Below, one piece after another: positions 46,860 through 57,500 of a stretch of DNA of 64,000 nucleotides. Numbering within the stretch: position 1 is the first letter of the stretch; each line of letters starts with the position of its first letter. The DNA lies in NCBI GenBank assembly GCA_965262565.1, contig CBDHFQ010000007.1, forward strand, positions 455,265-519,264, written 5' to 3'. The notes under the pieces were generated by a model that did not search any database, was not told the origin of the DNA, and worked only from the letters and a program-made list of their open reading frames with translations. Both the position numbers and the translations under genes were made by a program. This DNA is from CBDHFQ01 sp965262565. Its GTDB lineage: Bacteria > Bacteroidota > Bacteroidia > J057.

Positions 46860-46963
46860 AACAATAAAATTAAATATTAGATAACTACCTGATCATAAGT
46901 TATATCCAAAAAGGTTTTTAAAATTAAGTGGAGGATAACTTACTCAGTTTAATCAACAATAGG

Positions 46964-46971
46964 CAAACTTA
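46964..46971 (-). promoter_or_regulatory. Candidate -7 promoter box of the RRM gene
   Basis: On the minus strand the sequence reads TAAGTTTG, an exact match to the Bacteroidota -7 consensus TAnnTTTG. No TTG lies at the ideal -33 distance, so the call rests on the -7 box alone. Confidence 0.3.
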
Positions 46972-47454
46972 AGCAAAAGGAACTTCTGTAATCTGGTATG
47001 ATAGCAAAGTAAATCCATGCGTTAAATTCTACACTTTGTTAAGTTCAAATATATGAATTTTTTTGTTAAATATTCCTATCTATCAGTCCAGGTCTTCAAT
47101 ATAAATTTACAACTTTTCCCTCACTAGCAGCTTAAGTAGTTGAATCCGTATAATTTCATCCTTCCTCACATGGTCGATGTTCCATAATTTCTCCTTACAA
47201 AGTAAAGAATCCTACATCTGTAGAAAATCCCGATTTACATGTTTGCCCTACCATTTGTTATAATTTGTTTAACACAAATGTGGTCAAGCCTACTTTTCCA
47301 CCATCAATAAACTTACCAGAAGAAATTGAGTATGAAAACTCATCAAATATCAGGTGTATATTTACTGAAGAACAGCATTTATGGTCACTTTGATGGACAG
47401 AAAATAATAATATAGATTCTTGACATAGGCGATACCAATTACCTGTATCCTATC

Positions 47455-47484
47455 AAAAAGGCCCTGGACTTCCACCCAAGGCCT
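47455..47484 (-). terminator. Terminator of the LruC-domain gene
   Basis: AGGCC (47459-47463) pairs with GGCCT (47480-47484), with further TGG/CCA pairing inside. On the minus strand it is followed by five T residues. It is 68 nt past the stop of the LruC gene. Confidence 0.7.
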
Positions 47485-47551
47485 ATTATTTTATCTATTT
47501 GCACAAACTTTCAATTAATCTATAGCTTACAGAAAGTAATGCACTTACATG

Positions 47552-49639
47552 TTATTTAATGTATTTTTTAGTTACATCAGAAACATCATAATACCAGGAT
47601 TTATTCTCCGTTCCGCTACTTTGCGCCCATTGGCCAAATTTATTATACACATTTAGCAGAGAAGATCTTTCAGAGGGGTAGCCTACAGACGTTCCAAAGT
47701 GAAGTCCCCACGGTAGATTATTTTTAGATTTATAGTAATTACCACTATTAAGGCTGGTATTATCATCTTCCGTTCCAAATAGGGTTGGATCTGCCAAGTC
47801 CGTAGGAGGATTATCTGCCATATGAACCTCAATACTTCTATCACCATCCACAAATATAAATGGATTAAATGGAGCTGATCCAAGATTATTTTTTGGAATG
47901 GGTTCAGTAAAAGTAATCGCTATGTCTATATTCACGGGTTCCACATAAGGTTCATCAGGATTAGTATTTACAAATCCTCCATTTGGATTTCGCATAATGC
48001 CAAAGGCATTATCAAATACGATGAAGGTCGCCTTACCTTGATTAGCTTCGGTCCCATTACTATTTAGGGTAATAATATTATTGGTCATCCTGAAACCTGT
48101 AGCATTGAGGATGAAGGAAGGATCTATATTTAACTGAAAACCAAATCCATTGCTAAATCCTGCCCCAATAGCTTTCAAACTAAAACTAGCAAACATTTCG
48201 ACTACATGATTCGCACTATTCGTATTAATCTCGTAATGATACCCTACCACCATATCATTAAAATCATAGTCACCTTTTCTGGGCCAGAAATCTTCAAAGA
48301 AAAATGTTCCTTCTTTATTTTCTCCTGGTAAATCAATACTAAAAGCCCTCAAAGGATCGTCAGGAAATTCATCATTTACATTTGCAATTCCGTCATTGTC
48401 ATCATCTGGCCGATGGTCTAACTTGGTAGCAGCCAGATTTTCTACTTCCAGGGCATCAAATGAACTTAAAGTGATGTAAAAAATAGCATCATTAAAATCT
48501 TTATCTCCTCCTGGACGAGAAATATCCTCCATTCCCATCAATAATAATTCTCTTTTATCATCTTTCAACAAAGCTACGTGACTACGATTAATTTCGTTAG
48601 TAAATGTGTTGAGATTTCTATTCGAATATTTAATATGACCTCTAATCCCTGCATTTACTTTCCCATTCTTCCATCCATTGGGAACCAAAAAGAAACCAAT
48701 ACCGGTTTGAGCAGGAAATCTTCCTAAATGAACTTTATCTCCAGCTCTTAATCCACCTCCACTGTACCTTAAAGATGCATTCGGAAAGACGATATACAGG
48801 CTATCGATATCATCTATGGATTGAGGAGGAGCGTTCAAGTCATATTGATAATATCCTAAGGCATTTCTATATCCAGCTCCTTCGTGTACAAACGTAATCC
48901 AAACATCCGCATCCTCTTTAAGTAACACATCACCATTTACATCATCTGAAATATATTCAGGATTAAAAGAAGGTACAGGCCTGCGTTCAGGTAAGGAAAC
49001 ATTTACTAAATCCAATAAATCCTGTGAAATATGATCCCGCTCCGGAACCAGATAGGCAGGAACTCCACTATTATCATACAATCCCATATAACTGTATTTT
49101 GAGGTGGGATCAGCTTTCTTTCTAAATTGAATTTCTGAAGACATATTCACCTCGGCTTCTTCCAATTTCTGTCTATCTACTATTCCGGTAGAAGGAGTTG
49201 ATCCGCCCATAACATAGGTAATCTCATTTTCGTCCGTCGCCACTCTATGCCAATCGGGCAGACCTAAATAATCTGTATAAAAGTAAATAGAGTCAAATGC
49301 AGTAGGAACCTCTATGGTCGTTTCAAATATGCCCTTTTCTGTCGTAGCTCCCTTGGCTATGATAGTCTCAGCAGAATCCGACAAAAAACTATGTATAGTA
49401 ATAGGGATATAAGTTAACGGTTGGTCTTCATTATCATACGTGTAAAGACTAATTTTAACTGTTTTAGTCGTAGCAAAATCGAAGTCTTCAGATATATTTA
49501 ATTGGTTAATATCATCTGTTTCCGAAATGTTATCAATCAAATCTTCATCCGGTAAGTCTACACATCCCATTTGAGCGGATAAGAAAATGATGGCCAGAAG
49601 CTTGAGGAGAAATAATGATGATTTGTATATTAGATCCAT
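47552..49639 (-). CDS. LruC/DUF4842-domain lipoprotein
   Basis: The ATG at 49639 (MDLIYKSSLFLLKLL) is the better start, two codons after one at 49645; about 695 residues. The signal peptide ends in lipobox QMGC. The middle has a DUF4114-like calcium-binding segment (GGDKDFNDAIFYITL) and DDDNDGIANVNDEFPDD, a thrombospondin type 3-like Asp-rich loop. The C-terminal 230 residues (EDFWPRKGDYDFNDMVVGYHYE ... SLKAIGAGFSNGFGFQL ... WGLHFG) are a LruC domain as in the Leptospira lipoprotein LruC. It is probably a surface lipoprotein binding calcium. It has its own terminator. Confidence 0.88.
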   Translation of the reverse strand: MDLIYKSSLFLLKLLAIIFLSAQMGCVDLPDEDLIDNISETDDINQLNISEDFDFATTKTVKISLYTYDNEDQPLTYIPITIHSFLSDSAETIIAKGATTEKGIFETTIEVPTAFDSIYFYTDYLGLPDWHRVATDENEITYVMGGSTPSTGIVDRQKLEEAEVNMSSEIQFRKKADPTSKYSYMGLYDNSGVPAYLVPERDHISQDLLDLVNVSLPERRPVPSFNPEYISDDVNGDVLLKEDADVWITFVHEGAGYRNALGYYQYDLNAPPQSIDDIDSLYIVFPNASLRYSGGGLRAGDKVHLGRFPAQTGIGFFLVPNGWKNGKVNAGIRGHIKYSNRNLNTFTNEINRSHVALLKDDKRELLLMGMEDISRPGGDKDFNDAIFYITLSSFDALEVENLAATKLDHRPDDDNDGIANVNDEFPDDPLRAFSIDLPGENKEGTFFFEDFWPRKGDYDFNDMVVGYHYEINTNSANHVVEMFASFSLKAIGAGFSNGFGFQLNIDPSFILNATGFRMTNNIITLNSNGTEANQGKATFIVFDNAFGIMRNPNGGFVNTNPDEPYVEPVNIDIAITFTEPIPKNNLGSAPFNPFIFVDGDRSIEVHMADNPPTDLADPTLFGTEDDNTSLNSGNYYKSKNNLPWGLHFGTSVGYPSERSSLLNVYNKFGQWAQSSGTENKSWYYDVSDVTKKYIK

Positions 49640-50113
49640 TATCAAAACGCATTTATTTTAACATTGGCAAAATACATTAAATAAATATTTCATTAAAAAT
49701 AATGCAATCCCTCTTCTCATTAATAACAAATGCCTTGTACCTACTCTTTTGAAGCAAATATTGCCTAAAAATTTTCTTATATTCTGGAGGTAAGACGAAG
49801 ACCTACCATTACATATTTTTCGCTATCTGTCAATGATCATTTTTTAATTCTATGCAAAAATGGGTAAATCTACTCTAAATCGTAAGCTTAGGCCCTTGTA
49901 AGACAATTTAGGGGGTGGTTAATTTGGACCAATGTGCAAATGCCAGAAATTGAGTTTTTGCTGAAACTTTTCCTTTCAACTGACACTATTTTTATCGCTC
50001 ATTTACATCCTTCCTATTATTTTCTGAGCGCACATCCTCCTATATATGGTACTGCTTTTCTTTTTAGCTTGTGTCGATCACCCATTGGCCCCCATAAAAG
50101 TACTTCAATACCC
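49640..50113. other. Intergenic region (about 470 bp)
   Basis: AT-rich upstream region of the LruC gene (minus strand). A 248-bp plus-strand open frame at 49934-50182 runs into the end of the next minus-strand gene and looks spurious. No RNA gene, repeat or clear promoter was recognised. Confidence 0.5.
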
Positions 50114-50470
50114 TTACCACTTGCGCCTAAATTCTACTACATCAAGATAAGGAAAATGGAATGGGTCATTATCAAAGCCTAATAAATGTAATTTTTCCCT
50201 CTGTGAGAGATCCACTATATACTTATTAAAATGACCGAGGATATCTGAAACGATGAGCGTATCCTCAATGAGTGAATATGTGTAAGAGATGGACTCTACT
50301 TCTCCTTTCCCATCACAAGTCAGATGAAGATAGCCATCGAAGAACATCAACTCAAGCGTATAAGCTTCAAATTCCCCCTCCCACATGCCGCTAAGTATTT
50401 CTCTTCGGGATTGGGAAAAGCTTGATACACTAATGATGAGATATAGCGTAAAGAAGATAATGTTGTTCAT
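50114..50470 (-). CDS. Small secreted protein, unknown
   Basis: The frame is open from 50572, but residues before 50470 overlap the SGNH gene and read poorly. The ATG at 50470 begins a clear signal peptide (MNNIIFFTLYLIISVSSFSQ), giving 118 residues. The mature protein is short and beta-like: ILSGMWEGEFEAYTLELMFF, ending LDVVEFRRKW. That G.WEGE.....L.F pattern resembles small lipocalin-like domains. It follows the SGNH hydrolase gene by 25 nt on the same strand, so they are probably co-transcribed. Confidence 0.7.
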   Translation of the reverse strand: MNNIIFFTLYLIISVSSFSQSRREILSGMWEGEFEAYTLELMFFDGYLHLTCDGKGEVESISYTYSLIEDTLIVSDILGHFNKYIVDLSQREKLHLLGFDNDPFHFPYLDVVEFRRKW

Positions 50471-50495
50471 ATAGCTAATGAGATAATACCTAAAA

Positions 50496-51701
50496 TTACT
50501 TCCACTTCTTAGCAAGATAATCTGCAACTGCCTCAGCCGCCAATGCCTGTCCCTTATCATTCCAATGATCATCCAACAAAAAATAGAGTTTTTCCGGTGT
50601 ATTTTTTTTAAATAGCTCCCATAAGTTCAAGTAGTTTATTTGATTCCTTAGACACATATCCTCAATCAGACTGCTTAATCGACTGGGATCATAGGAAGGA
50701 AATTGTTTCAGTTCTTTGACTCCTATCACCTGATTTTGGGTTAGATCCTGTACAGAAGGTTGAATGAGTACTAATAACCCAATCTGTTGCTCTTCTGTAA
50801 ATCGCTGAACCTCTTTTAAGATCTCTTCCATAAGCAACACTTTTAATTTGGAAGCCTCCGAATGAGGATCAATAGCAAGATCTATATCATAATGATCCTT
50901 AAACACACTAAAGGTGTTCCATTGTTCATTGACATAAGCTTCATATTCATTGGCACAGAGAGAAGTTAACATGTTTATTTCAGCTCTTTTTCTATGTTCA
51001 GGAAGATCTGCTCCTGAAATTTTTCTTCCTATCGCTCTACTCATTCTCGCTACCATCCAATAATCCCAGAAGGATACAGGGGTACCATTGAGATAGGGAT
51101 CTGGGGTTCTTTGATGATCAATGAGTCGTAACTTCCCTTTCTGATCTATGCGAAAAAGGCCATTTCTAATGATATCTCCATAATCATTATCAGCAAATAT
51201 ATTAAGGATGACATAGTCGGGCCGTTCTTCGCTAAACTTTTCCTTCATTTTTAATAAACATTGGTCCGGCCCAAATCCAATTACCCCTGCATTTACTACG
51301 TTCACCTCCAGATTCAATGTCTGGGAAAGACGAACGCCCAGTTGGCCTGGAAGTGTATGTTTATAAGACGAAAACCTTCCCTGAATATTAGAATCTCCAA
51401 ACACATATAGGGTATATTCAGAATCAACAGTTTCCATAGATTCTCTATACCCGCCGGAATTAGTTTTCCAATAAATCGTATCGCCTCCATTTACCTGAGT
51501 TCTAGTAAATTGCTTCGATTGATTCGGCTTTAAATCTACCAGATAAGTAGGGTGGAACATATAAGCTACTTCCTCCTGATTTCCTCTATCGATTAATTTT
51601 TCGAAGAATAAAACCCTGAGTGCCACTTCTATTCCTCCAATTAAAAGGATCGTTAGCCCGATAATCCAAACCCACTCCTTTATGTGCTTATTTAATCTCA
51701 T
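50496..51701 (-). CDS. Membrane-anchored SGNH/GDSL hydrolase
   Basis: 401 residues. One N-terminal membrane helix (about 11-30) is followed by an extracytoplasmic SGNH domain: YVFGDSNIQGRFS with the catalytic Ser, VVNAGVIGFGP with the Gly block, LNIFADNDYGD with the Asn block, and LDDHWNDKGQ with the catalytic Asp-His pair near the end. This arrangement is seen in esterases and O-acetyl-transfer or -hydrolase proteins that act on cell-surface polysaccharides. The substrate is unknown. It leads a two-gene unit with the small secreted protein. Confidence 0.85.
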   Translation of the reverse strand: MRLNKHIKEWVWIIGLTILLIGGIEVALRVLFFEKLIDRGNQEEVAYMFHPTYLVDLKPNQSKQFTRTQVNGGDTIYWKTNSGGYRESMETVDSEYTLYVFGDSNIQGRFSSYKHTLPGQLGVRLSQTLNLEVNVVNAGVIGFGPDQCLLKMKEKFSEERPDYVILNIFADNDYGDIIRNGLFRIDQKGKLRLIDHQRTPDPYLNGTPVSFWDYWMVARMSRAIGRKISGADLPEHRKRAEINMLTSLCANEYEAYVNEQWNTFSVFKDHYDIDLAIDPHSEASKLKVLLMEEILKEVQRFTEEQQIGLLVLIQPSVQDLTQNQVIGVKELKQFPSYDPSRLSSLIEDMCLRNQINYLNLWELFKKNTPEKLYFLLDDHWNDKGQALAAEAVADYLAKKWK

Positions 51702-51919
51702 CTGCTGCCTTTATCTATACATAGTGAGCTTTTTTCCACATTCATTCAATCCCACAAACTTCATTCTCGGATAACAGCCGGAATATGACAGTCATCCTTT
51801 CCAACATGCCGTTGATCGAAAATGTCCGAATTCAAAGAATGATGTTTGAACATTTTTATTTCATTTCTTTTAATTATAGCATATTAGAACATACAATTTA
51901 ATGATTAAGTCGCTAACGC

Positions 51920-54397
51920 ATGTCTACATTTATACGCATTTTATTCGTTTTTTCTTCTCTCTACTTTATTTATTATCCGCTTATCAGTCAACAAAATGGG
52001 GGACCGTCTGAAGAGACATTTACTCCAGGAATGTTCAAGATTGTGGGAAAGGTGATTAATGGAGAAGATCAGTCGCCGTTAGAATATGCTACTGTGATCC
52101 TCCTACGGGCATCGGATTCCTCTGGAGTTAGTGGAGCTACTACTAATGCTAAGGGAGCCTTTGTCTTGGATGCTAAAGCAGGTTCCTTTATTCTAAAGGT
52201 CCAGTATCTTGGATTTCAATCGCTTTTCATTCCCGATATCGTTCTAACTGAGAAAAAGCCATATCTTAAATTAGGAGATATTTCCCTTGTCAGCGAGAAT
52301 ACCAGTCTGGATGAAGTAGAGATCACGGCAGAACGAAGCAGAATGGAATTTGACCTGGATAAAAGAGTGTTTAATGTAGGTAGAGATCTGTCGAATATAG
52401 GTGGTACTGCTTCTGATTTGTTGGACAATATTCCATCTATTACGGTAGATGTAGAAGGAAATGTAAATCTTCGCGGAAGTTCCGGTGTTCGAATCCTAAT
52501 CAATGGAAAGCCTTCGGGATTTACTGACTTCAATAGTGCAGAAGCTTTACAACAATTATCTGCTGATATGATTGAGAAGGTGGAAATCGTAACCAACCCC
52601 TCTGCCAGATATGATGCTGAAGGTACTGCAGGGATTATCAACATAGTACTGAAGAAGGATAGGAGAAAAGGTTGGAACGGATCCTTTAATGTTTCAGGTG
52701 GTTATCCTTACCGTCAAAACACTTCTGTTAATATAAATCACCGAAGACAAAAAGTTAATCTCTTCGCTAATGCAGGTTTCAGATATAGAGACCGACCCAG
52801 GAGAGCCGCGGAATTCAGAAGAACGATAGACAGCACGGGTGTGGTTTCTATCGTAGAACAGGAACAACAACAGAACAGAGTGGGCTTATCTGGTAGTTTC
52901 AGGATGGGAGCAGATTACCAAATTGATGACAATACTACTTTAACAGGATCAGTCCTATTTAGAATGGGAGATGATCGCACGGAAGAAGATATTGATTATT
53001 TCTATATGAATGGAAATAGAGAATTATCCAGGATAGACAGACGATTTAATGTAGAAACAGAAGATGAATACAGCCTAGACTACGCCATCAACTTTGAGCG
53101 TAAATTTAAACAGGAGGGGAGAAAATTGACGACTGATTTTATTTACACCAGTGGCGGAGAGACGGAAGCCTCTAGCGGTAGACAAGAAACATTCAGCCCG
53201 GACAATGTTAGAACCGAAGCACCCGCCCTTCTACAGCAGGTGAATAATTCAGAAAACCAGCGAATGATTACCTTTCAGTCCGATTATGTACACCCATTTA
53301 CAAAGGATAGAGTGTTTGAGGCAGGCTATAGAGGCACCATCAGAGATATAGATACAGACTATATGGTAGAGCAGTTTGACAATGAAACCAACAGATTTGA
53401 GTCGATTGCTAACCTAACAAATGATTTTGCCTATGATGAGAATGTGTTGGCAGCTTATGCTATTTACGGCGATAAGATTGGAGATTTTGGTTATCAGCTG
53501 GGAGTCAGGGCTGAATATACAGACATAAAAACCTTACTAGAGGTGACAGATGAAAGAAATGACAGGTCTTTCCTCAATTTTTTCCCTAGTGCATTTGTAA
53601 GCTATGAAATCAGTACGGGAAATTCGATTCAAGCCAGTTACAGTCGAAGAATTAATCGTCCCAGGTTTTGGGATTTGAATCCCTTCTTCAGCTTTGATAA
53701 TCCGTTGAGATTTAGAAGCGGAAACCCCAACTTAAATCCAGAATTTACAGACGCTTTCGAATTAAATTACATTAAATATTTTGAGAAAGGAAGCCTCAGT
53801 TCCAGTTTATATTATCGGAATACAGAAGATGTAATCGTAAGGATCAGTACCATTGTAGAGGATAGTATTAATAGAAGTAGGCCTGAAAATGCGGCCACCA
53901 GAAATGATTTTGGAGCGGAATTCAGCCTTAACCTCTCTCCAGTAGATATGTTGGACTTGACGTTGAGTGCCAATGTCTACAGAGGAGATATAGATGGACA
54001 AAATCTGGGATTCAGGCAGACAGAATTTTTTAGTTTCACCAGTCGGTTAAATTCGAGACTTTCCCTTCCAAACGATTGGGATATTCAAATTATGATCAAT
54101 TACAGGGGAGCTGAAAATACCCCTCAGGGGAGAAGAGAAGATTTATTATTCACGGATTTAGGAATTAGTAAAGATATTCTTAAGGGTAAGGCCACGGTTA
54201 ATTTAAGGGTTACAGATTTATTCAACTCCATGTATTATAGATATACAGTAGAAGGAGATGACTTTTTTATACAGAGGGAAGGTCAGTGGCGAACTATCAG
54301 ACAAGGCCAGATAGGATTTACCTATCGACTTAATCAGAAGAAGCGTCCTGAAAGGGGAGAAAGAGGAGGAGGTATGGGTGGAGGAAATGATATGTAA
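51920..54397 (+). CDS. TonB-dependent receptor-like outer membrane protein
   Basis: 825 residues. A signal peptide (about 1-24) leads to a carboxypeptidase-regulatory-like Ig domain (GKVINGEDQSPLEYATVILL ... GSFILKVQYLGFQS, about 40-120), a plug domain (DLLDNIPSITVDVEGNVNLRGSSGVRILINGKP, about 165-200) and an OMP_b-brl_3-type 22-strand barrel (about 250-800) ending in RQGQIGFTYRLNQKK. The tail is Gly/Arg/Glu-rich (RGERGGGMGGGND). No SusD partner lies beside it, unlike the SusC at 63.4 kb. It probably takes up metal, siderophore or another small ligand. Its terminator at 54444-54484 separates it from the alpha-2-macroglobulin gene. Confidence 0.9.
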   Translation: MSTFIRILFVFSSLYFIYYPLISQQNGGPSEETFTPGMFKIVGKVINGEDQSPLEYATVILLRASDSSGVSGATTNAKGAFVLDAKAGSFILKVQYLGFQSLFIPDIVLTEKKPYLKLGDISLVSENTSLDEVEITAERSRMEFDLDKRVFNVGRDLSNIGGTASDLLDNIPSITVDVEGNVNLRGSSGVRILINGKPSGFTDFNSAEALQQLSADMIEKVEIVTNPSARYDAEGTAGIINIVLKKDRRKGWNGSFNVSGGYPYRQNTSVNINHRRQKVNLFANAGFRYRDRPRRAAEFRRTIDSTGVVSIVEQEQQQNRVGLSGSFRMGADYQIDDNTTLTGSVLFRMGDDRTEEDIDYFYMNGNRELSRIDRRFNVETEDEYSLDYAINFERKFKQEGRKLTTDFIYTSGGETEASSGRQETFSPDNVRTEAPALLQQVNNSENQRMITFQSDYVHPFTKDRVFEAGYRGTIRDIDTDYMVEQFDNETNRFESIANLTNDFAYDENVLAAYAIYGDKIGDFGYQLGVRAEYTDIKTLLEVTDERNDRSFLNFFPSAFVSYEISTGNSIQASYSRRINRPRFWDLNPFFSFDNPLRFRSGNPNLNPEFTDAFELNYIKYFEKGSLSSSLYYRNTEDVIVRISTIVEDSINRSRPENAATRNDFGAEFSLNLSPVDMLDLTLSANVYRGDIDGQNLGFRQTEFFSFTSRLNSRLSLPNDWDIQIMINYRGAENTPQGRREDLLFTDLGISKDILKGKATVNLRVTDLFNSMYYRYTVEGDDFFIQREGQWRTIRQGQIGFTYRLNQKKRPERGERGGGMGGGNDM

Positions 54398-54443
54398 GTA
54401 TATTACTTTCCTCTTAAAAATATAGGCATCATTTAATTTATTG

Positions 54444-54484
54444 GCGGAAACTTTGTACTTTTTAGGTACAATTGTTTCCGCTTT
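54444..54484 (+). terminator. Terminator between TonB receptor and macroglobulin genes
   Basis: GCGGAAAC (54444-54451) pairs with GTTTCCGC (54474-54481), with inner TTGTAC/GTACAA pairing (54453-54458 with 54466-54471), followed by TTTATAAAT. A weak TATATTCG box (54491-54498) just after it could start transcription of the next gene at 54517. Confidence 0.75.
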
Positions 54485-54516
54485 ATAAATTATATTCGCA
54501 CATAACCTGACACCAT

Positions 54517-57500
54517 ATGAAGTTTCGAATTATTTTTCCCATCTCTCTTCTTCTTTTATGTATTGCTTGCCAGAAAAAAGAAGGTACCATTGAACTAGTA
54601 GACACTAATTTTGTGGAGGAAGTTCCTACCCAGGGTCAGCTCGTCTTCACCTTCAGCCGCTCACTGGTATCCGACGATATGCTTGCTAAAGTAGATTCTC
54701 AGACCTATATCAACTTCACTCCTGACATTCCAGGTAGATTCAGCTGGAAATCCACGGATGAATTAGTATTTACTCCATTAAGAGAGCTTCCACCAGCTAC
54801 TGCTTATCAAGGGAAGTTCACAGATGTATTGATCAACTTAACCAAAGAATTTAATTGGGAAGGCGACAGAAGCTTTTCTGTTCATACTCCTACCCTTTCG
54901 CTCATGAATGCTCATGCTTATTGGGCTACACAAAGCGTGTCTAAAAATACTTATGATCTACATATAGACCTTTCCTTTAATTATGCGGTTAATACTTCAG
55001 AGCTGCAGGATCACCTGACAGTAACTCTTAACCAGCGTTCTGCTGACTGGGAATTGATCTCCCAAGAATCCATGAAGAATGTTTCTATATTGGTTAAAGA
55101 TCAGCGCATATCTAAGGAAGATGTAGAGATCATTCTGGATTTATCTGAAGGAATTATCCCAGCAAATGGATCCATGGGAACCAGAAAATCTCTGACAGAT
55201 AATTTAGTTATTTCTTCCCCTTTTGTGTTGAATATTGGAACAGCCGCAGCAGAACACGACGGATTTCAAGGAAACATCAATTTTCCTTCATCTCAAAAAT
55301 TGAAAGAAGAAAACATCCGCCAATTTATTTCTATTACTCCTAAGGTTAATTATCAGATACAGATTAAAGATCAGAGTTTTTCTATCGTAAGTGAAGAATT
55401 CCAGGTAGGCACTACGTATGAAGTGAAGCTCAAAGAACATTTGAGAGGCGTATTGGGAGGGGAACTGAATAACGAAGTAGAGCAAGACATTGCTTTTGGA
55501 GAACTTCAACCCAGGCTGGCATTCCCCGATCGTAAAGCGGTGTATTTAAGTACAGCCGGAAATCAACATATCGCCCTGGATGTGATTAATGTTCCTGAAT
55601 TTACGGCTAAGCTCATTAAAATTTACCCCAATAATATCATGAGCTTTATTACTCAGAGTGATTATTATTACGATTACTACGAAGATGATCATAGTGGCTC
55701 TTACAGATATTACGAGCCCTCTTATGCCTACTACCAAAGCACTCAATTGGGGGATATCGTATGGGAAGCCACCTACGCTACTAATTCCCTCACCAGAAAA
55801 GATCAACATCGATTGCTGGATTTAAATGTTGAGCAAAAGCTTTCTAATTATGGAGGTATTTATGTATTGGAAATCAGCTCTCAAAAACCCTACAAAAGAT
55901 CCCATAAAGTCATTTGCTTTTCAGATATAGGATTAATATCCAAACTGGGAAGAAAGAGTATTACCATATTTGCCAATTCTATTAGAAAAGCGGAAGCTAT
56001 GTCGGGCATTAATATTTCATTAATCGGAAAGAATAATCAGGAATTGGCGACAGTGACGACTAATCAGGAAGGAGTAGCTACGTATCAATGGGAAGAATTA
56101 CCTGCTTCCGGCTTTAATATTCAAATGATTACTGCTTCTAGTGGGTCTGATTTCACTTATTTACCCTTTGATCGAACGAGTGTCAGTAGTTATAGATTTG
56201 ATGTAGGGGGGTTACGTTCCAATGCTACGGGCTATCAAGCCTATTTATATGGAGAACGAGATATTTACCGCCCTGGGGAAACGATTCACTTAGCTGCTAT
56301 TATTAGGGGAAAGAATTGGTCCGTTCCCGCTTCCCAACCATTATTACTCACTGTAGATACACCTGATGGGCAAGATTTTGTCCGAATCAAGAAGACTCTT
56401 TCTGCTCAGGGGGATTTGGAAGCCAGTGTTGAACTTCCTCCAGAAGCTCCCACGGGAAACTATTATATTCGATTGACAAATGCAGAAGGAATCACTCTCA
56501 GCGATATGGATGTGTTGGTAGAAGAATTTATGCCAGACAGAATCAAAGTGGATCTATCCGCTGATAAAGAAGAATTAAGTGCGGGAGAAAATGTAACGAT
56601 TAAGGCATTTGCCCAAAACTTCTTTGGCCCTCCTGCCGCTAATCGCAATTATGAAATAGATTTTTCCACGAGGGGATTGAGCTTCTATGCTGAAGATTAT
56701 CCCGCCTATCAGTTTTCTCTTCAAAACTTACCTGATAGATATAGCGAAGTTCAGCGAGATGGTAAAACAGATGCTAATGGGCAGATCGAAGAAGCATTTA
56801 CTATTCCCGCTGAATATGCTAATACAGGGAAAATTCAGGCAGATTTTCTCATTACTGTATTTGACGAAACCGGACGCCCTGTCAGTAGAAGGAAATCTAT
56901 TCCCGTTTACACCCAGGAAATTTTCTATGGGCTTCAATCTCCTGGATATTATCATCGTAGCAATCGTCCTATTCAAATTCCTGTCATTGCAGTAGATAAA
57001 GAAGGTACGCTTCAGCGAAATGTTAAAGCGAAGGTGAAATTGATCAAATACGAATATAAAACGAATTTGAATCGATCAGGAAGATATTACAGATACACTT
57101 CGGAAAAGGTCACAAAAGTTATTCAGGAAAAAGAAGTGACATTGGATGGAGAGAATTTCGTCTTCCAATATACTCCTTCCCTCAATGGAGAATATGAATT
57201 TCGTGTATCAGCAGCGGAAAGTAACTACTATGTAAATACTAAGTTTTATGTATACGGATATGGAGGAACATCCAGAAATGCCTTCAAAGTCAATAATGAA
57301 GGACAAATTGATATTACCTTAGACAAGGACATATATGACATAGGCGATAAGGCTCAGGTATTAATGAAAGCGCCTTTCGATGGAAAGATATTGGTAACTA
57401 TCGAAAGTGATGAGGTTCAGGATCACTTTTATGTTAATACCGATGGGCGAAGTGCTAGTTTTAGTCTGAAAGTAACCAGGGATATGGTTCCCAATGTCTA

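Larger units (their letters stand above)
46860..47551. other. Long intergenic region (692 bp)
   Basis: Holds the leader of the RRM gene, the terminator of the LruC gene (47455-47484) and an AT-rich middle. On the plus strand codons from 47154 to the stop at 47391-47393 are open for 79 codons without ATG. The deduced sequence has protein-like composition (KNPTSVENPDLHVCPTICYN), which could be chance or the decayed end of a gene. No RNA gene was recognised. Confidence 0.45.

Noticed and set aside
49934..50182. 82-codon plus-strand open frame next to the small secreted protein gene
   Set aside because: No recognisable domain, unlikely composition, and it overlaps the end of a better-supported minus-strand gene.
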